Part shown: positions 1-10,082 of the stretch, one piece after another
How the letters are laid out: every line of letters begins with the position of its first letter
Numbering within the stretch: position 1 is the first letter of the stretch
Assembly (NCBI GenBank): GCA_024734495.1
Contig: JALMQS010000435.1
Coordinates: 186,001 to 250,000 of the forward strand
Direction: 5' to 3'
Length of the DNA stretch: 64,000 nt
Source of the DNA: Forficula auricularia
Taxonomy: Eukaryota; Arthropoda; Insecta; Dermaptera; Forficulidae
Program-made: the position numbers and the translations under genes
The notes under the pieces: generated by a model
The model's input: only the letters and a program-made list of their open reading frames with translations
Database searches by the model: none
What the model was told of the DNA's origin: nothing

Positions 1-16
1 ATTTGTGCAACATTAA

Positions 17-238
17 ATAAAACTAAGAAGAACCACGACAAGGTTTGATCCGGCCCTCTCCAGTCTCCAGAACGTCGATGACCAAACAACTAGAAGATAT
101 TATCGTGGAGCGTTGAATGAAATCTTGGGACGCCAGATTAACATAGCGTACTCCAGGTATCTGTGTAACCTTCAGAAGAAGTTGGAGACCTGGGACTACG
201 GAGCCTGCTGGATCTTAGTTGAAACATCATCGAAATAA
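17..238 (+). CDS. C-terminal end of an unidentified protein (partial)
   Basis: An open frame of about 73 codons runs from just inside the window edge to a TAA at 236-238. The polyadenylation hexamer AATAAA overlaps the stop at 234-239. The residues look protein-like: rich in charged and aromatic amino acids, with a segment reading TRRYYRGALNEIL and a tail ending WDYGACWILVETSSK. An AG at 24-28 could be a splice acceptor, which would make this a terminal exon. I do not recognise the family. It could be a host exon or the tail of a transposon protein. Codon use is less AT-biased than the surrounding DNA, which supports real coding ancestry. Confidence 0.45.
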   Translation: MKLRRTTTRFDPALSSLQNVDDQTTRRYYRGALNEILGRQINIAYSRYLCNLQKKLETWDYGACWILVETSSK

Positions 239-483
239 AAAGTTAAGCAAAATAAAAAATAACTGCAGTTCAAAGACAATTCTGTTTTAGTAAATAACAC
301 GTGAACAAAGATAAGAGTAAATAAATATTATATTTAATATTGATTTACTATGTGTTAATGATACTAGGTCACTTATTTCACATTAAAATTAAAAAATTAA
401 AAGAAATAATTTTTTTTCTTTTCAATATAGTATTTCGACTATCAACCCATCTTCAGGAGGTACAGAAAGTAACGTTACGTAAG

Positions 484-530
484 TTACTTTCTGTACTTCC
501 TGAAGATGGGTTGATAGCCCGAAATATATA
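484..530 (+). ncRNA. Hammerhead-like motif of Penelope-like element
   Basis: CTGAAGA is followed by a GGG...CCC stem II, then GAAA and an AUAUAU stem III. The 3' side of stem I is cut off by the LTR insertion at 529, so this copy cannot form a full ribozyme. Confidence 0.4.
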
Positions 531-858
531 TAATGTGTCTTTCTAACCTAAGAGGTTTTTGAAATGACTATAAATGGATGTGTTGCTAAAACAGTTAATT
601 TATTAAATTAAAATATATTTACAAATGAGATTTACAATTAATTAAAATATCTTACCTAAAACAAATCGATTTTTATAGTCAATAATTATATATAGTTTAT
701 AATATTAATATAACAATTATACAATAGTGTGTTTTGACATTTAGAATTATTTGTCCTGGTAAGGTTATAACATAGGTATTTGAGAATAAACAAATTAATA
801 CCAACTTTGGAATAAATCCAAAGTGAGTAGGAAGCGGGAAATACGAAAGTATTTTATA
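529..858 (-). repeat. 3' LTR of Gypsy element
   Basis: This 330-bp repeat matches 2629-2792 plus 3125-3290 almost base for base. It follows the polypurine tract of the minus-strand element. The integrase frame ends at 854-856, a few bases inside this LTR. Because it lacks the Helitron found in its partner, it preserves the empty insertion site at 692/693. Confidence 0.85.
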
Positions 859-1749
859 TCTCCCCACCAGAAGGGAAATTCGAAGAATTGTCCACTCTTC
901 GATCCGGCTCCATATCGTATGGCAAGAGCTTACTGCTATGATAGAAATTTGAATCAGATCGTCGACATCCATTGTCCACTTCATATATTGTATTTGAAAT
1001 TCTTCTTAATATTTTATATGGACCCGATCTGATTGGATCTAACTTGTTTCGATTTAGCTTATTCCCATTTTCAACATAAACTAAATCATTTACATTGAAT
1101 ATATAATCTCTTTTCACCTTGTCGACTCTTGATTTATTAAGCTTGTGGTATTTTACGGAGTCTTCAAAAGCTTTTTTTCTGTCTTCTGATAAATCTCTTG
1201 TAGTTTCAAGTTCTGGAGGTAATATTGATATTTCTTTACCTGACAATAGGTATGCGGGAGAGAATTTCGTGACACTATGGGTGGTTTGATTATATTCTTC
1301 TGTACATTCTATTGTAATAGTTGACCAAGGCCGTTTCTTGTCTTCCTGAAGTTTACATCGAATTCGATTTACCAAAGTTTGATTTAGTCGTTCATTCAAA
1401 CCATTAGAGAACGGGCAGTCAGAAGCTGGTATGATATATTATGACGACTAAGAAAATGTTTGAATTCTTTTGAATTGATACTTGGGTATTGATCAGCTAA
1501 TAACACTTTTATTTTATGATGTTTTAAAATTGGGTTCAAAATATTAATGAAATCTTTAGCTTTCTGACCAGAAGATGGACAAACAAAAGCATATCGACTG
1601 AAGTGATCAGCTAAGAGATGCAGATATTTCTTCGGGGAATTGTTGTTTGCAAAGCCTCCAATTGTATCCAATGACATTATCTCATAAGGTTCTGTTGCCG
1701 GGCCTAGTTGGGATAGACTTCCGATTTCTCGACATCTGCGAGATTTATT
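854..1749 (-). pseudogene. Ty3/Gypsy integrase (frameshifted)
   Basis: Retroelement integrase, the enzyme that joins element DNA to the genome. The first block (1677-1396) carries the first catalytic Asp in SLDTIGGF and the second in LLADQYPSI. After a one-base frameshift near 1415-1440 the second block (to 854) carries the catalytic Glu in SNGLNERLNQ. A C-terminal GPY/F module follows (KLDPIRSGPYKILRR). Only the region from just before the first Asp remains; the zinc-binding N-terminus and the rest of pol are absent, replaced upstream by the USB1-like sequence. The D,D,E residues are all readable, so apart from the frameshift the core is well preserved. The frame stops inside the 3' LTR, which is common in Gypsy elements. 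Confidence 0.8.
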
Positions 1750-1773
1750 TTTCTTTAAAATATAATATAAAAT

Positions 1774-2585
1774 TTAATTTATAATTGATTTCAAATTGAA
1801 TTTAAATATTTTATTTCCTGTTTTACATCTTAAATGGTCAATATAAAGTCCATTCTTCAGGATCGCTATTGAAGCTCTCTTCTAACACTTTCGTTAAACT
1901 TAGAGATTAACTTTTCTTTATTTATTATTTCTCCAACAGTCCAGAGTATACTTATATGAAAAGAAGGTTCCTTATAAAAACTCCGGCAATTTGAATTCGG
2001 CCAAACAGTTATCTAATTCTTTTACTAATTTAATCAATTCTTTTTCTCCAATTCCAACCGTGATCCCAATAAATGATCTAGTTTTATCGTCATTTGTGTA
2101 AATTTCTATGGAATTGAATGCTATACTAAAACTAGGGAAGCCTTTTAGTTTTGTTTGAACTGTTTCTATAAAAGGGTCAATCCAATGATGTCTTAAAACA
2201 ACAGTTCTAGTAAGAGATAAATGAGGTTCTTCAATTATCTTCAATTGATCATTTATTTTTAAAAGGACTTAATAATATTTTCAATCACTGTATTTACTGT
2301 AATGGGAAAATAGATGTAAGTAGACCAAGCGCCCCTTTCATGTGGAAAAGATCTTATCCGCCCTCCGTGCTCTTCAGGGTTGTCTTTATGGTCTTCAGCA
2401 TTAGTGTACAAATTTCCAATTATTGAAGGTAAAGGTAATCTTTTTGCATTTGGTTCATTATCTTGATTTTCACATTTTCTTTTTGTTATTCGTGATTCGT
2501 TAGAAATTATTTCTTCTTCTGAATCTTCACTTTCCGAATTATATAAAGCTATTAATTGAAGCGGATTATTTAATTTTGGCTCCAT
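1774..2585 (-). pseudogene. USB1: U6 snRNA 3' exonuclease USB1 (intronless copy inside LTR element)
   Basis: USB1 (Mpn1) is a 2H phosphodiesterase that trims and caps the 3' end of U6 snRNA. The copy starts at ATG 2585, 43 bases inside the LTR. It shows an acidic N-terminus (NSESEDSEEE), the conserved GGRIRSFPHERGAWSTYIY segment, the first catalytic HxS in PHLSLTRTVVLRHHW (His codon 2221-2223), YTNDDKTRSFIG, the second HxS in SFHISILW (His codon 1956-1958), and the terminal RCKTGNKIF before TAA 1774-1776. Total span is about 270 codons, matching the usual family length, with no introns. Three one-base shifts (near 2262, 1978 and 1872) break the frame; the first two lie in T runs and could be sequencing errors. 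Homology is recognised from memory of the family and was not searched. Confidence 0.75.
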
Positions 2586-2628
2586 TCTTCTTTTTTTCTT
2601 TTTTTTTTTTTCGACGAAAAAATCGATT

Positions 2629-2790
2629 TATAATGTGTCTTTCTAACCTAAGAGGTTTTTGAAATGACTATAAATGGATGTGTTGCTAAAACAGTTAATT
2701 TATTAAATTAAAATATATTTACAAATGAGATTTACAATTAATTAAAATATCTTACCTAAAACAAATCGATTTTTATAGTCAATAATTATA

Positions 2791-2821
<31 letters not shown>

Positions 2822-3290
2822 ATATATAAAATAGAAAAGTATGTGGATATATATGTATGTGGAAACGATCTGATTGGCCAGTGCATAGCCAATGCCAAAG
2901 CGTTAAATTATTAGAACGATTCTGATTGGTCAGATAGTGATCGTGCTTAGGCAATGTGTTAAATAAATCTTTCCTTATTCTTCCTTATTTTTGAATCAAT
3001 TTCATTCAGCACATTCTTTCGATACTTACAGTAAGATTTTAAATTTCAATTATTAAATTGGTATGAACGAGACGCCTCGCCAGAGGCTAGTGGACGCCGG
3101 GCCGAAGGCCCGGTCGTCAGCTAGTAGTTTATAATATTAATATAACAATTATACAATAGTGTGTTTTGACATTTAGAATTATTTGTCCTGGTAAGGTTAT
3201 AACATAGGTATTTGAGAATAAACAAATTAATACCAACTTTGGAATAAATCCAAAGTGAGTAGGAAGCGGGAAATACGAAAGTATTTTATA
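2629..3290 (-). repeat. 5' LTR of Gypsy element, split by a Helitron
   Basis: The segments 2629-2792 and 3125-3290 together reconstruct the 330-bp LTR seen at 529-858. The 332 bases between them are the Helitron. The minus-strand LTR begins at 3290 with TATAAAATAC, which could serve as a TATA element. Confidence 0.85.
2793..3124 (+). mobile_element. Non-autonomous Helitron, 332 bp
   Basis: The element begins TC (a TCTA microsatellite run) and ends CTAG. A GC-rich hairpin (CCGGGCC GAA GGCCCGG) lies about 9 bases before the end. It is inserted exactly between an A and a T, with no target duplication, as the intact sister LTR (692 A, 693 T) shows directly. These are the four defining Helitron features. 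No Rep/helicase coding is present. Confidence 0.88.
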
Positions 3291-3479
3291 TATATATATT
3301 GAAAAAGAAAAAAAATTATTTCTTTTAATTTTTTTAATTTTAATGTGAAATAAGTGACCTAGTATCCTTAATTCATAGTAAATCAATATTAAATATAATA
3401 TTTATTTACTCTTATCTTTATTAAAGATGTTTCACCTTGCACCAACACCACAATCTCTACTAATTATTAACACGTGAAC

Positions 3480-3974
3480 TTTTAAGATAATTTCAATAAT
3501 AATAAGTAATACCAATTTAATGATAACTATAATTGAAAAATATATAATGTTAATTAAAAAAATGTTTTAAAAGGCATGAATGCAGATTCTACTAAATAAC
3601 CACTTGATGAATTCGAGAGAATAAATAATTTAGGCAAAAAAGGCGAAACAGATGGATCACGGACCTTAGTAATAATTAAAAATTAGAAAAAGAAAATAAT
3701 AGGGGTTGTAGGGATCGATATTGGGCCTAAGTCTGAAATTAAATTAAAAACTCTCTCAAATTGATCAAGCAAGTTAGAAAATGGATTCATGTGCTCAATA
3801 ATAATTTTTGTTAAATAAAGAAATAGCTAATAATTAAAGAAAATATAATTAAATAAATTAAATGAATTGAATTAACAAAACATATAGATTATAATAAAAC
3901 ATTGAATAATTAAGTTAAAACATTGAATTAAATAATAAATAGATGATAAAATAACAAATAATACTAAATCTTTC
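3480..3974. other. AT-rich sequence without recognised features
   Basis: Very AT-rich DNA with many short A/T runs. I see no coding frame, tandem array or terminal repeats. Confidence 0.5.
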
Positions 3975-3982
3975 TTTTAGAT

Positions 3983-4976
3983 CAGTGTTTCCCAACATTT
4001 TTTTTTCTCGCGAACCAAAAGAAAGGTCCGAAAAAATTTGATGAACCCCCTATGTAGTCGTTAATGACTTTGTGTGTCGGATGTTTTGTTTCAATATGTC
4101 TACGAAGAAGTGATGGTTTTAAACTGCTGTTGGCAAGAACTTCGTTACATATAATACAAAGCGGTTTAGGTTCCGACTCATCCCCAGTAAAATGAAAACC
4201 CAATTGTAGATAGTCGCTGTCATATTTTCGCTTTTTCCCTTTTTTATCATCATTTCCTTTGTTTTCATCCTGTGAAACGGTACCTCACTACAGCTTTCAG
4301 TACTATCATCTCGATTATCATGTCTCGTTTCTAAACGACCCGTTTTTAACCATCGATCCATAATAAAAATAAGCTATAATAATAATTAAATTAATAATTA
4401 TTAAATCATTTACACGAGAACTTGACAGTCACAGTATCACTATCAAGCTTTACAAGTGCTAAGCCTATGTATGAACGTCGGTTAATACAACACTATTCTC
4501 CAAGTATCTAATTCTAAAATCTGTAGTAAACTGCCTTAATTTGATATTTATTTTCAATTGTATTGTAAAAAAATATTACATAGAAGGGAAACTGCTCCAA
4601 TGATTTTAAATATAAAGCAGAACATGATACTAATCACATTGATAAAATGTTTTAAATATAAATAAATGTTGGTAATAAAAAGAGAATAGTATTTGATTAC
4701 TTGAATAAGAGGAATAAATTATAATGTATAAAATTGTTGATATAATTTGATATTGATGAAGTAATTTTGAAAAACAAATAAGGAAAAAGAAATGAAAATA
4801 TTGAAATTTATTATAGATTTCTAACAAACAGGTTGTGTTCTTTAATTTTTTTTTTTTTGCTTATTGATTTTAATGGCGTTTTAAAAAATCCGCCATTACA
4901 ATATTATTTTCGCGAACCCCCTCTGCAAACACTGCGAACCCCCAGGGGTTCGCGAACCATCGGTTGGGAATCACTG
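3983..4976 (-). mobile_element. hAT transposon, internally deleted, 8-bp TSD
   Basis: The ends are CAGTGTTTCCCAAC and its imperfect complement GTTGGGAATCACTG. The 8-bp duplication TTTTAGAT lies at 3975-3982 and 4977-4984. The CAGTG terminus plus an 8-bp TSD is diagnostic for hAT. At 994 bp it keeps only the start of the transposase (minus strand); the rest is AT-rich filler. Near both ends a 'gcgaacccc' sequence is repeated, part of the subterminal region. Confidence 0.88.
4010..4361 (-). pseudogene. hAT transposase N-terminus with BED zinc finger
   Basis: The frame opens at ATG 4361 (MDRWLKTGRL) and continues, after a one-base frameshift near 4205, into LGFHFTGDESEPKPLCIIC and on to a BED-type finger with CxxC followed by RRHIETKHP (H-x4-H). 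BED fingers of hAT transposases bind the element's own termini. The sequence resembles the ZBED/Buster-like transposases that also gave rise to vertebrate ZBED genes. The catalytic and dimerisation domains are missing, so this is a dead N-terminal remnant about 110 residues long. Orientation agrees with the element's ends. Confidence 0.65.
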
Positions 4977-4984
4977 TTTTAGAT

Positions 4985-6264
4985 TGTCTTGTATAGAATC
5001 ACATCAAGAGGATCCCACCAAATTTTGTAGAATCAAAGGCATTCGAGGCGAAAATCGACCCTTGAAGCCCCATAACAGATATAATCAAAATTGATTAAAC
5101 AACTTAAAATATTAATTTCATTCAAATTTAAATAATATTAAAATTTCAAATCATCTTTAAATTAAAGTCTTAATAAAAATTCAACAATTGTAACATAAAA
5201 TTTTTTTTTTCTTTTAATATCAATAAAATTTCTTTAGGTTATAAAAATTAATGAGAGTTAGTGTAACATTATTTTTATCTGTGTAACCCTGTGTAATCCC
5301 GCCACTCTAACTTTAGGTTTAAGCTCTGAAATAGGAAAAGGCTATAAGAAACCTCGAAGCGTCAACAGAAAGATAACCAAGTCCGTTTTAACCCTAATTT
5401 GGAAGCTCACTTGAACGGCACAGACACCCCCCGCTTCCAAATTTATTTACCATCTATTAAGGGCAAGTGAGCAAACACAAGACCAATTATTTCATCTCTT
5501 GATCTTTGCGGGCTCTAAACCACGCAGAACTACACGATCTTGAGGGGAATTGGTCCAAGATCGTGTTCAATTTATATAGTATACTAGCTGTTTCAGGGGT
5601 GCCTTGGGCGAGTTTGTATTTTAATTCAAAAAATTTACTTTTGTTCTTATTTTTTCTTTTGTTGAAACTTTGGTAGAGAGACTGATGATGATAATTGATT
5701 AACCCTATGTGATTTTTTAAATTTATAATTTTTCTATATTTTTTAGTTTTTTTTTTTTTATAAAACTAAAACAAAACAATATTTATTTTGCAACAATGTC
5801 TGTCTGTCCGTTGGTCAATTCGATGTAGCTCATCAACTAAATAAGTTTTTTTAAGGGAGAATGGTGTAGATTCTTGGTGAAACATCTTAAATAAAGTAAA
5901 GAAAATTTTTGAAAAATGTTTTTAGAAACTTTTTAAAATATAAAATAAAAAATACTTGGTAGGTTTCACATAAATATTAGGGGTGGTGCCATATTAATTT
6001 GGTCAAGTTCTGATGATATGATCAATGACAAAATAACGGAAATCTCCAATTCTTATGAGCAAATAATCGAAATTATAATAAATAAAATTTTATATAGATA
6101 AAGAAAACAAAAACAATCTTAAAACGTTCATTTAAAATCCGTTAACGTTTCGAAATAATTTCTCTATTTATAAAGTGAATTTTATTATCAATTCTTCATC
6201 CCTCCTAAGCCCGAATCTTTCTCTTACGAGATGCATACAAGGTATTATCATAAATCACTATTCT
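4985..6264. other. Mostly unassigned DNA
   Basis: No gene can be supported. A slightly GC-richer patch at 5280-5600 contains a short inverted pair (ACGATCTTG and its complement near 5530-5570). At 5583 'actagctg' resembles the start of RTE-type insect repeats, and 8541 resembles such an end, but the link is too weak to call one element. Confidence 0.35.
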
Positions 6265-6675
6265 TAACATCACTAAAAAGAGAAAAATAAAAATAATTTT
6301 TAGGAAAAAAAACCTAGACCCCAAAAAAATTAAATGCAACAAATAAAATAATAAGAACTCAAAAATCAAATAAAATGCACTAAAAGGTATAAAATAATTA
6401 TCTAATTTAGTTACAACTAAAAGATGAAATTGTTAGATGAAGTCACTTTTTGAAGTCGGTGCCAAACAAACTATATAAGCGAGCTTACGCGATGTTGTCT
6501 TCATTACCCGCCAAACGTACTAAGTAAGATCCATCGAGTGCGATCCATAAAATGTATATATTTGGTACCGACTTCAAAAAGAGATTTCATGTAAATATTT
6601 CGTCGTTTAGTTGTAACTAAATAAGATAATTATTTTATACCTTTTAGTGCATTTTATTTGATTTGTGAGTTATCA
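6265..6675. repeat. Truncated copy of the 730-bp foldback repeat
   Basis: It carries the palindromic core of the family seen complete at 14288, 24480 and 29955: inverted arms containing 'taaaaggtataaaataatt' and 'gatgaaattgttagatgaag' around a centre with 'gtgccaaacaaactatataag'. The left flank has the complement of the family's downstream segment, so this copy is rearranged. Confidence 0.65.
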
Positions 6676-7182
6676 AAATTATATATCAAAATTATATATC
6701 TGTATATATGTGTGTATGTTTATTTGCATCAAGCACATCCTCTTTGTTTCTCTTTGTGAAAATTTTAAACTAGAAAGCTGAAATTTCCTACAATTCTATT
6801 TGTCAAATTTATTATTATTACCTAGAACTCTTTAGGAGTATAAGTACCATATCGTCGACTTAGAGTGTAAACCTGCTAATTCCACTTTTTATCATATACT
6901 AAGCTTCGAGGCCGCCTTCGGCGGGCTTTTACCTAGCTGGGGCTTCGCCCCTGGACCCCCACGTGGCTGCTTTATTGATGTTTTATTAGTAACAGAGAAT
7001 AAATATAATTGTTTTATTATAAAGTCTTAAATAGACATAATTTGTGATTCTATTTAACTGCAATATACACTCATAACAAATAAGATGAAACAAATATTTA
7101 AAATGTATTAAAAATCTCTATTTATAAAAAATTCTCTTATTCTCAAGCTTGAGTTGTTTATCATAAAAGAATTTAGTCTTAT

Positions 7183-7550
7183 TGATTTTAAGTCGATTTT
7201 TCCACGTTTTCAGTAGAGCTTGCCATTAATAGTCAAAACATCAAAAATGGAATGCAATAAGGTTATTCCTCTACTATTAGATAAGAATCGATCGTTATTT
7301 TTGATTTTAAGTCGATTCCTCCATGTCTTAAGCAATGGTTACCAATAATAATCGAAGGGTCAAAAATCTAATGTAGAATTGTTATTCCTCAAGTATTAGA
7401 TAAGAATCGATTGGTATTTTTGATTTTAAGTCGATTCCTCCATGTCTTCACCAATGGCTACCAATAAAAACCGAAACGTCAAAAATCGAATGTAGAATGG
7501 TTATTCCTCGACTGTTAAATGAGAATCGATCATTATTTTTGAAATAAAGT
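7183..7550. repeat. Tandem repeat, about 120-bp unit, three copies
   Basis: The phrase 'gattttaagtcgatt' recurs at 7183, 7303 and 7422, giving 119-120 bp spacing. Each unit also holds 'ggttattcct' and 'ataagaatcgat'. Units differ at several positions, so the array is not recent. The hAT element at 7557 follows it directly. Confidence 0.75.
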
Positions 7551-7556
7551 CAACAT

Positions 7557-7839
7557 CAGGCGCGGATCCAGACCTCTGATTTGGGGGGGGGGGGCGGTCG
7601 CCGGTATATAAGATCTACTTTTGATCTCGGAAGTGTGTCGCAGTCGAATTGTTCAAGCGGGGGTGGGGGGGTGGCCAGAGACGCCCCCCCCCCCCCCACA
7701 TAGAACTTTATTTTCTTCAATTTTAAAATTTAATGTTATATAACAAAAAAAGATTAAATAAACATATAAAAATTGTTGATCTCCAATGCTTTGGGGGGGG
7801 GGGGCGGTCGCCTCCATCGCCCCCCTGGATTTGAGCATG
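7557..7839. mobile_element. hAT-like MITE with poly-G tracts, 283 bp
   Basis: The left end CAGGCGCGGATCCAG pairs imperfectly with the right end at 7826-7839. The flanks GTCAACAT (7549-7556) and GTTAACAT (7840-7847) match at 7 of 8 bases, as expected for an old hAT duplication. It shares the internal phrases 'tataagatctact' and 'ggggcggtcgcc' with the element at 9638. It has no coding region; frames seen across it read through G/C homopolymers. Confidence 0.6.
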
Positions 7840-7859
7840 GTTAACATGAACTGCAAATA

Positions 7860-8545
7860 GCAAGTGATATCTGATTAATAATGAAGGAATAAACATATTA
7901 ATATTTCAAATGAATTTGGATAAAGTTTAGCAACGATCCGTTGCAGTTTATTTAATTAAATAACAATTTTTGAGTTCGTCAATTAAATTGTCAAATTAAT
8001 ATTTGTGGGATTTAAAATTCATTGTAATTAAGTACCTTGAGGACCACAAAAAAGGTCATATATAGTTTTTTGTAAAATTATCTTTTAAAGTACTTTATTT
8101 TAGAATAAGATAGTACATTCGATAAAGTTTAACAACGATCCGTTGGAGTTTATTTTTTTAATTTTTGTTTTTAAATGTACTTTAAAAAAATAGATAGTTT
8201 TTTTAAATCTGTGTTGCATTATTAAATTCCTCTTCAACGATAATGTGGTTAGATCTCTTTTAGAATAAATGACATCTCAAAAATGTGACAGATAGGGCTG
8301 CCAACACAAAGTTAGTTTGCTATTTAGTTATTTTATTGTTTGGCAAGCTATGTTGGCAATTCAGATTTGGTTTCAGTTTTCCGTGAATTTTCCAATTTTC
8401 CGGGCAACTTTTCGGATTTTTTTTTACATATTAACCTGAAATGGACTATTACGAACATTTAAAAAAAAATTAGCCAAATCGGCCCAGGCATTTGAGAGAT
8501 CTGCGCTTACAAAGAAAAAGAAATTCATTTTTATTATATAGATGA
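7860..8545. repeat. Dispersed repeat fragments, LINE-like 3' end
   Basis: The segment 7862-7960 recurs in similar form near 23300 and, inverted, near 44600 ('gcaacggatcgttgctaaac'). 8395-8545 ends 'aaagaaaaagaaattc' then 'attatatagatga', the kind of 3' end found on insect RTE-type repeats. No protein frame survives. Confidence 0.4.
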
Positions 8546-9637
8546 CATATAAATACCGTTCGAAAGAAAAAAGAGATGCAGCATTGTCCAAGTAAAATTG
8601 CTACTTAAAATTACGATCGTAAAATGTAGAAAAAAATGTGAAAAATAATTTTTTCCATAACAACAATATTAAATTTTGTTTGTTTTTTCTCTCTCCTGTA
8701 AAATTTCCTTGTTGTGAGTTAGCAGGTTTACACTCTAAGGCGACGATATGTAGTCCATATTTTCATGGGGAAGCTTTAAAGCCAACAAGCCCAAAAATAA
8801 TCGATTATTTCTTTTAGAAATGCAAATATATTCTCGCTCAGGAAAAGAACATTCTAAGCCCATCAATTTTGAATTATCGTGGTTGTCTGAATTCAAAAAC
8901 AAAAAAAAACAAAAATGCTTGAAAATTGTATTTTTCTAAAAATGCAAGCAGAGAGAGGGTTGGGGTGTTTTCAAGTGTCTAAATTTAAATCTTTTTTCTG
9001 ACAGATTATTTTATATCTCCAAACACCCTTTTAGCCTTACTGAATAATTCTCTTTCGTTCTTTCAAAAATAGAAGAGTCACTTCTAGGAGATAAACACTT
9101 TACTTTTTTGCATGACAATCATTAAAAAAAAAAAAATAATCATTTTTATTTCCTTTGTCTTTATCGATATTGATCCTTGATCATCGCAAAGATCAAATTT
9201 ATTTCAAACGTTTATATACCATATATAGATATATTTTATTCTCGAATTTAAATAAAAAGAAAAAAGCCTAGAGCATCGATAGTAATTCTTCGTTGGACTA
9301 TCTCTGAATATAAAAGAGTCAAAGAATAAGATGCGTTTAAAAATAGAGCCAAGGGAAAAGATCAAGTAAAATCGAAGTCTCAAACTTGTAGAATAATAAT
9401 AATAATAATAAAATAATATTTTGTTAAATAAACTAAAATTTTATTATTGTATTTGTTCCCTTTTAATATCATGATGAAATTGTTTGTGTCCAACCCACGC
9501 TCTGATGAATACCGACCGAAACAAAATCGGAAACTTCTTTAAAACTTTAAAATGTTTTCAATACATTTGATTAAAAAAATGTCTCATAATCCAGTTAGTA
9601 AACACAGATATATAAATCGAATTTAGGGAACGCGGTG
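8546..9637. other. No gene seen
   Basis: AT-rich unique-looking DNA with an (AAT)n microsatellite near 9400. I could not find terminal repeats or coding. Confidence 0.4.
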
Positions 9638-9919
9638 CAAGGGCGGATCCAGGAATGTATATAAGATCTACTTTTTATCTCGAAAGTGTGTCGCGATCGA
9701 ATTGTCCAAGCGGGGGGGGGGGGGGGGGGGACTGAGACGCCACACACACACTTTTTTTTTACAAATTTCATATCTCATATTTTAAGTTCATTAAAATTAA
9801 AAAAAAAAAAATTGTTATATATTGTCGATTTGGCCGCCGTTTTTTGGCCTCTGCGTGCGACGCACGTGTTGCACTCCCGCCAGGCACGGGCCAGTATGGG
9901 GGGGGGGCGGTCGCCCTTG
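9638..9919. mobile_element. hAT-like MITE, perfect 8-bp TSD
   Basis: The ends are CAAGGGCGG and CCCTTG. The 8-bp duplication ACGCGGTG flanks it exactly (9630-9637 and 9920-9927). It carries long G runs (about 20 G near 9713-9731) and is related to the element at 7557. It encodes nothing. Confidence 0.8.
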
Positions 9920-10038
9920 ACGCGGTGTTGGTTTATAGTGAAACATTATTAAAATTATATATTGTTGGAGTTGGTGGTGTTTCACAAGGAGAAAAATAAA
10001 AATACAAAGTTTTTTTTTAAATTTACTCTATAGGTATA

Positions 10039-10082
10039 TTTCGAGCTCTTAACTCATCATCAGGAGAACAATGACTGAAGAT
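10039..10082 (-). ncRNA. Hammerhead-like motif (left arm)
   Basis: Read on the minus strand: CUGAUGA, then stem II GAGU/GCUC, then GAAA. A longer-than-usual stem III (AUA/UAU) follows, and a short stem I of CUC/GAG. One U separates CUGAUGA from stem II. Confidence 0.5.

Larger units (their letters stand above)
529..3290 (-). mobile_element. Ty3/Gypsy LTR retrotransposon carrying a host-gene copy
   Basis: Two near-identical LTRs (529-858 and 2629-3290, the latter enlarged by a Helitron) flank an internal region read on the minus strand. Transcription order is 5' LTR (3290 to 2629), a USB1-like frame (2585 to 1774), integrase (about 1749 to 854), polypurine tract GGTGGGGAG next to 859, and 3' LTR (858 to 529). 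gag, protease, reverse transcriptase and RNase H are missing, so the copy is non-autonomous. The LTR termini are TATAA and TTATA. The element sits in a PLE arm immediately after a TATA-rich stretch, so its own TSD (probably 4-5 bp of AT) is ambiguous. Confidence 0.8.
307..3467. mobile_element. Penelope-like inverted pair, split by an LTR element, 12-bp TSD
   Basis: TAACACGTGAAC occurs at 295-306 and again at 3468-3479 as a 12-bp target duplication. Inside it, 307-470 and 3291-3467 are inverted copies of one another, ending in the phrase 'ttcaccttgcaccaacacc' on the right. The central part (430-530) is itself a small palindrome with a hammerhead-like motif. The right arm is separated from the left by the LTR element 529-3290. 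Variable 10-15 bp TSDs and inverted partner copies are known for Penelope-like elements. The family assignment rests on those features and the ribozyme-like motif, not on a coding region. Confidence 0.55.

Noticed and set aside
7183..7550. CRISPR-like spacing of repeats
   Set aside because: Units of about 120 bp diverge along their whole length, without conserved short repeats and unique spacers; the DNA is eukaryot-like.
9495..9535. CTGATGA followed by CCGAAAC, resembling a hammerhead
   Set aside because: No complementary stem II lies between the boxes and there is no stem I.
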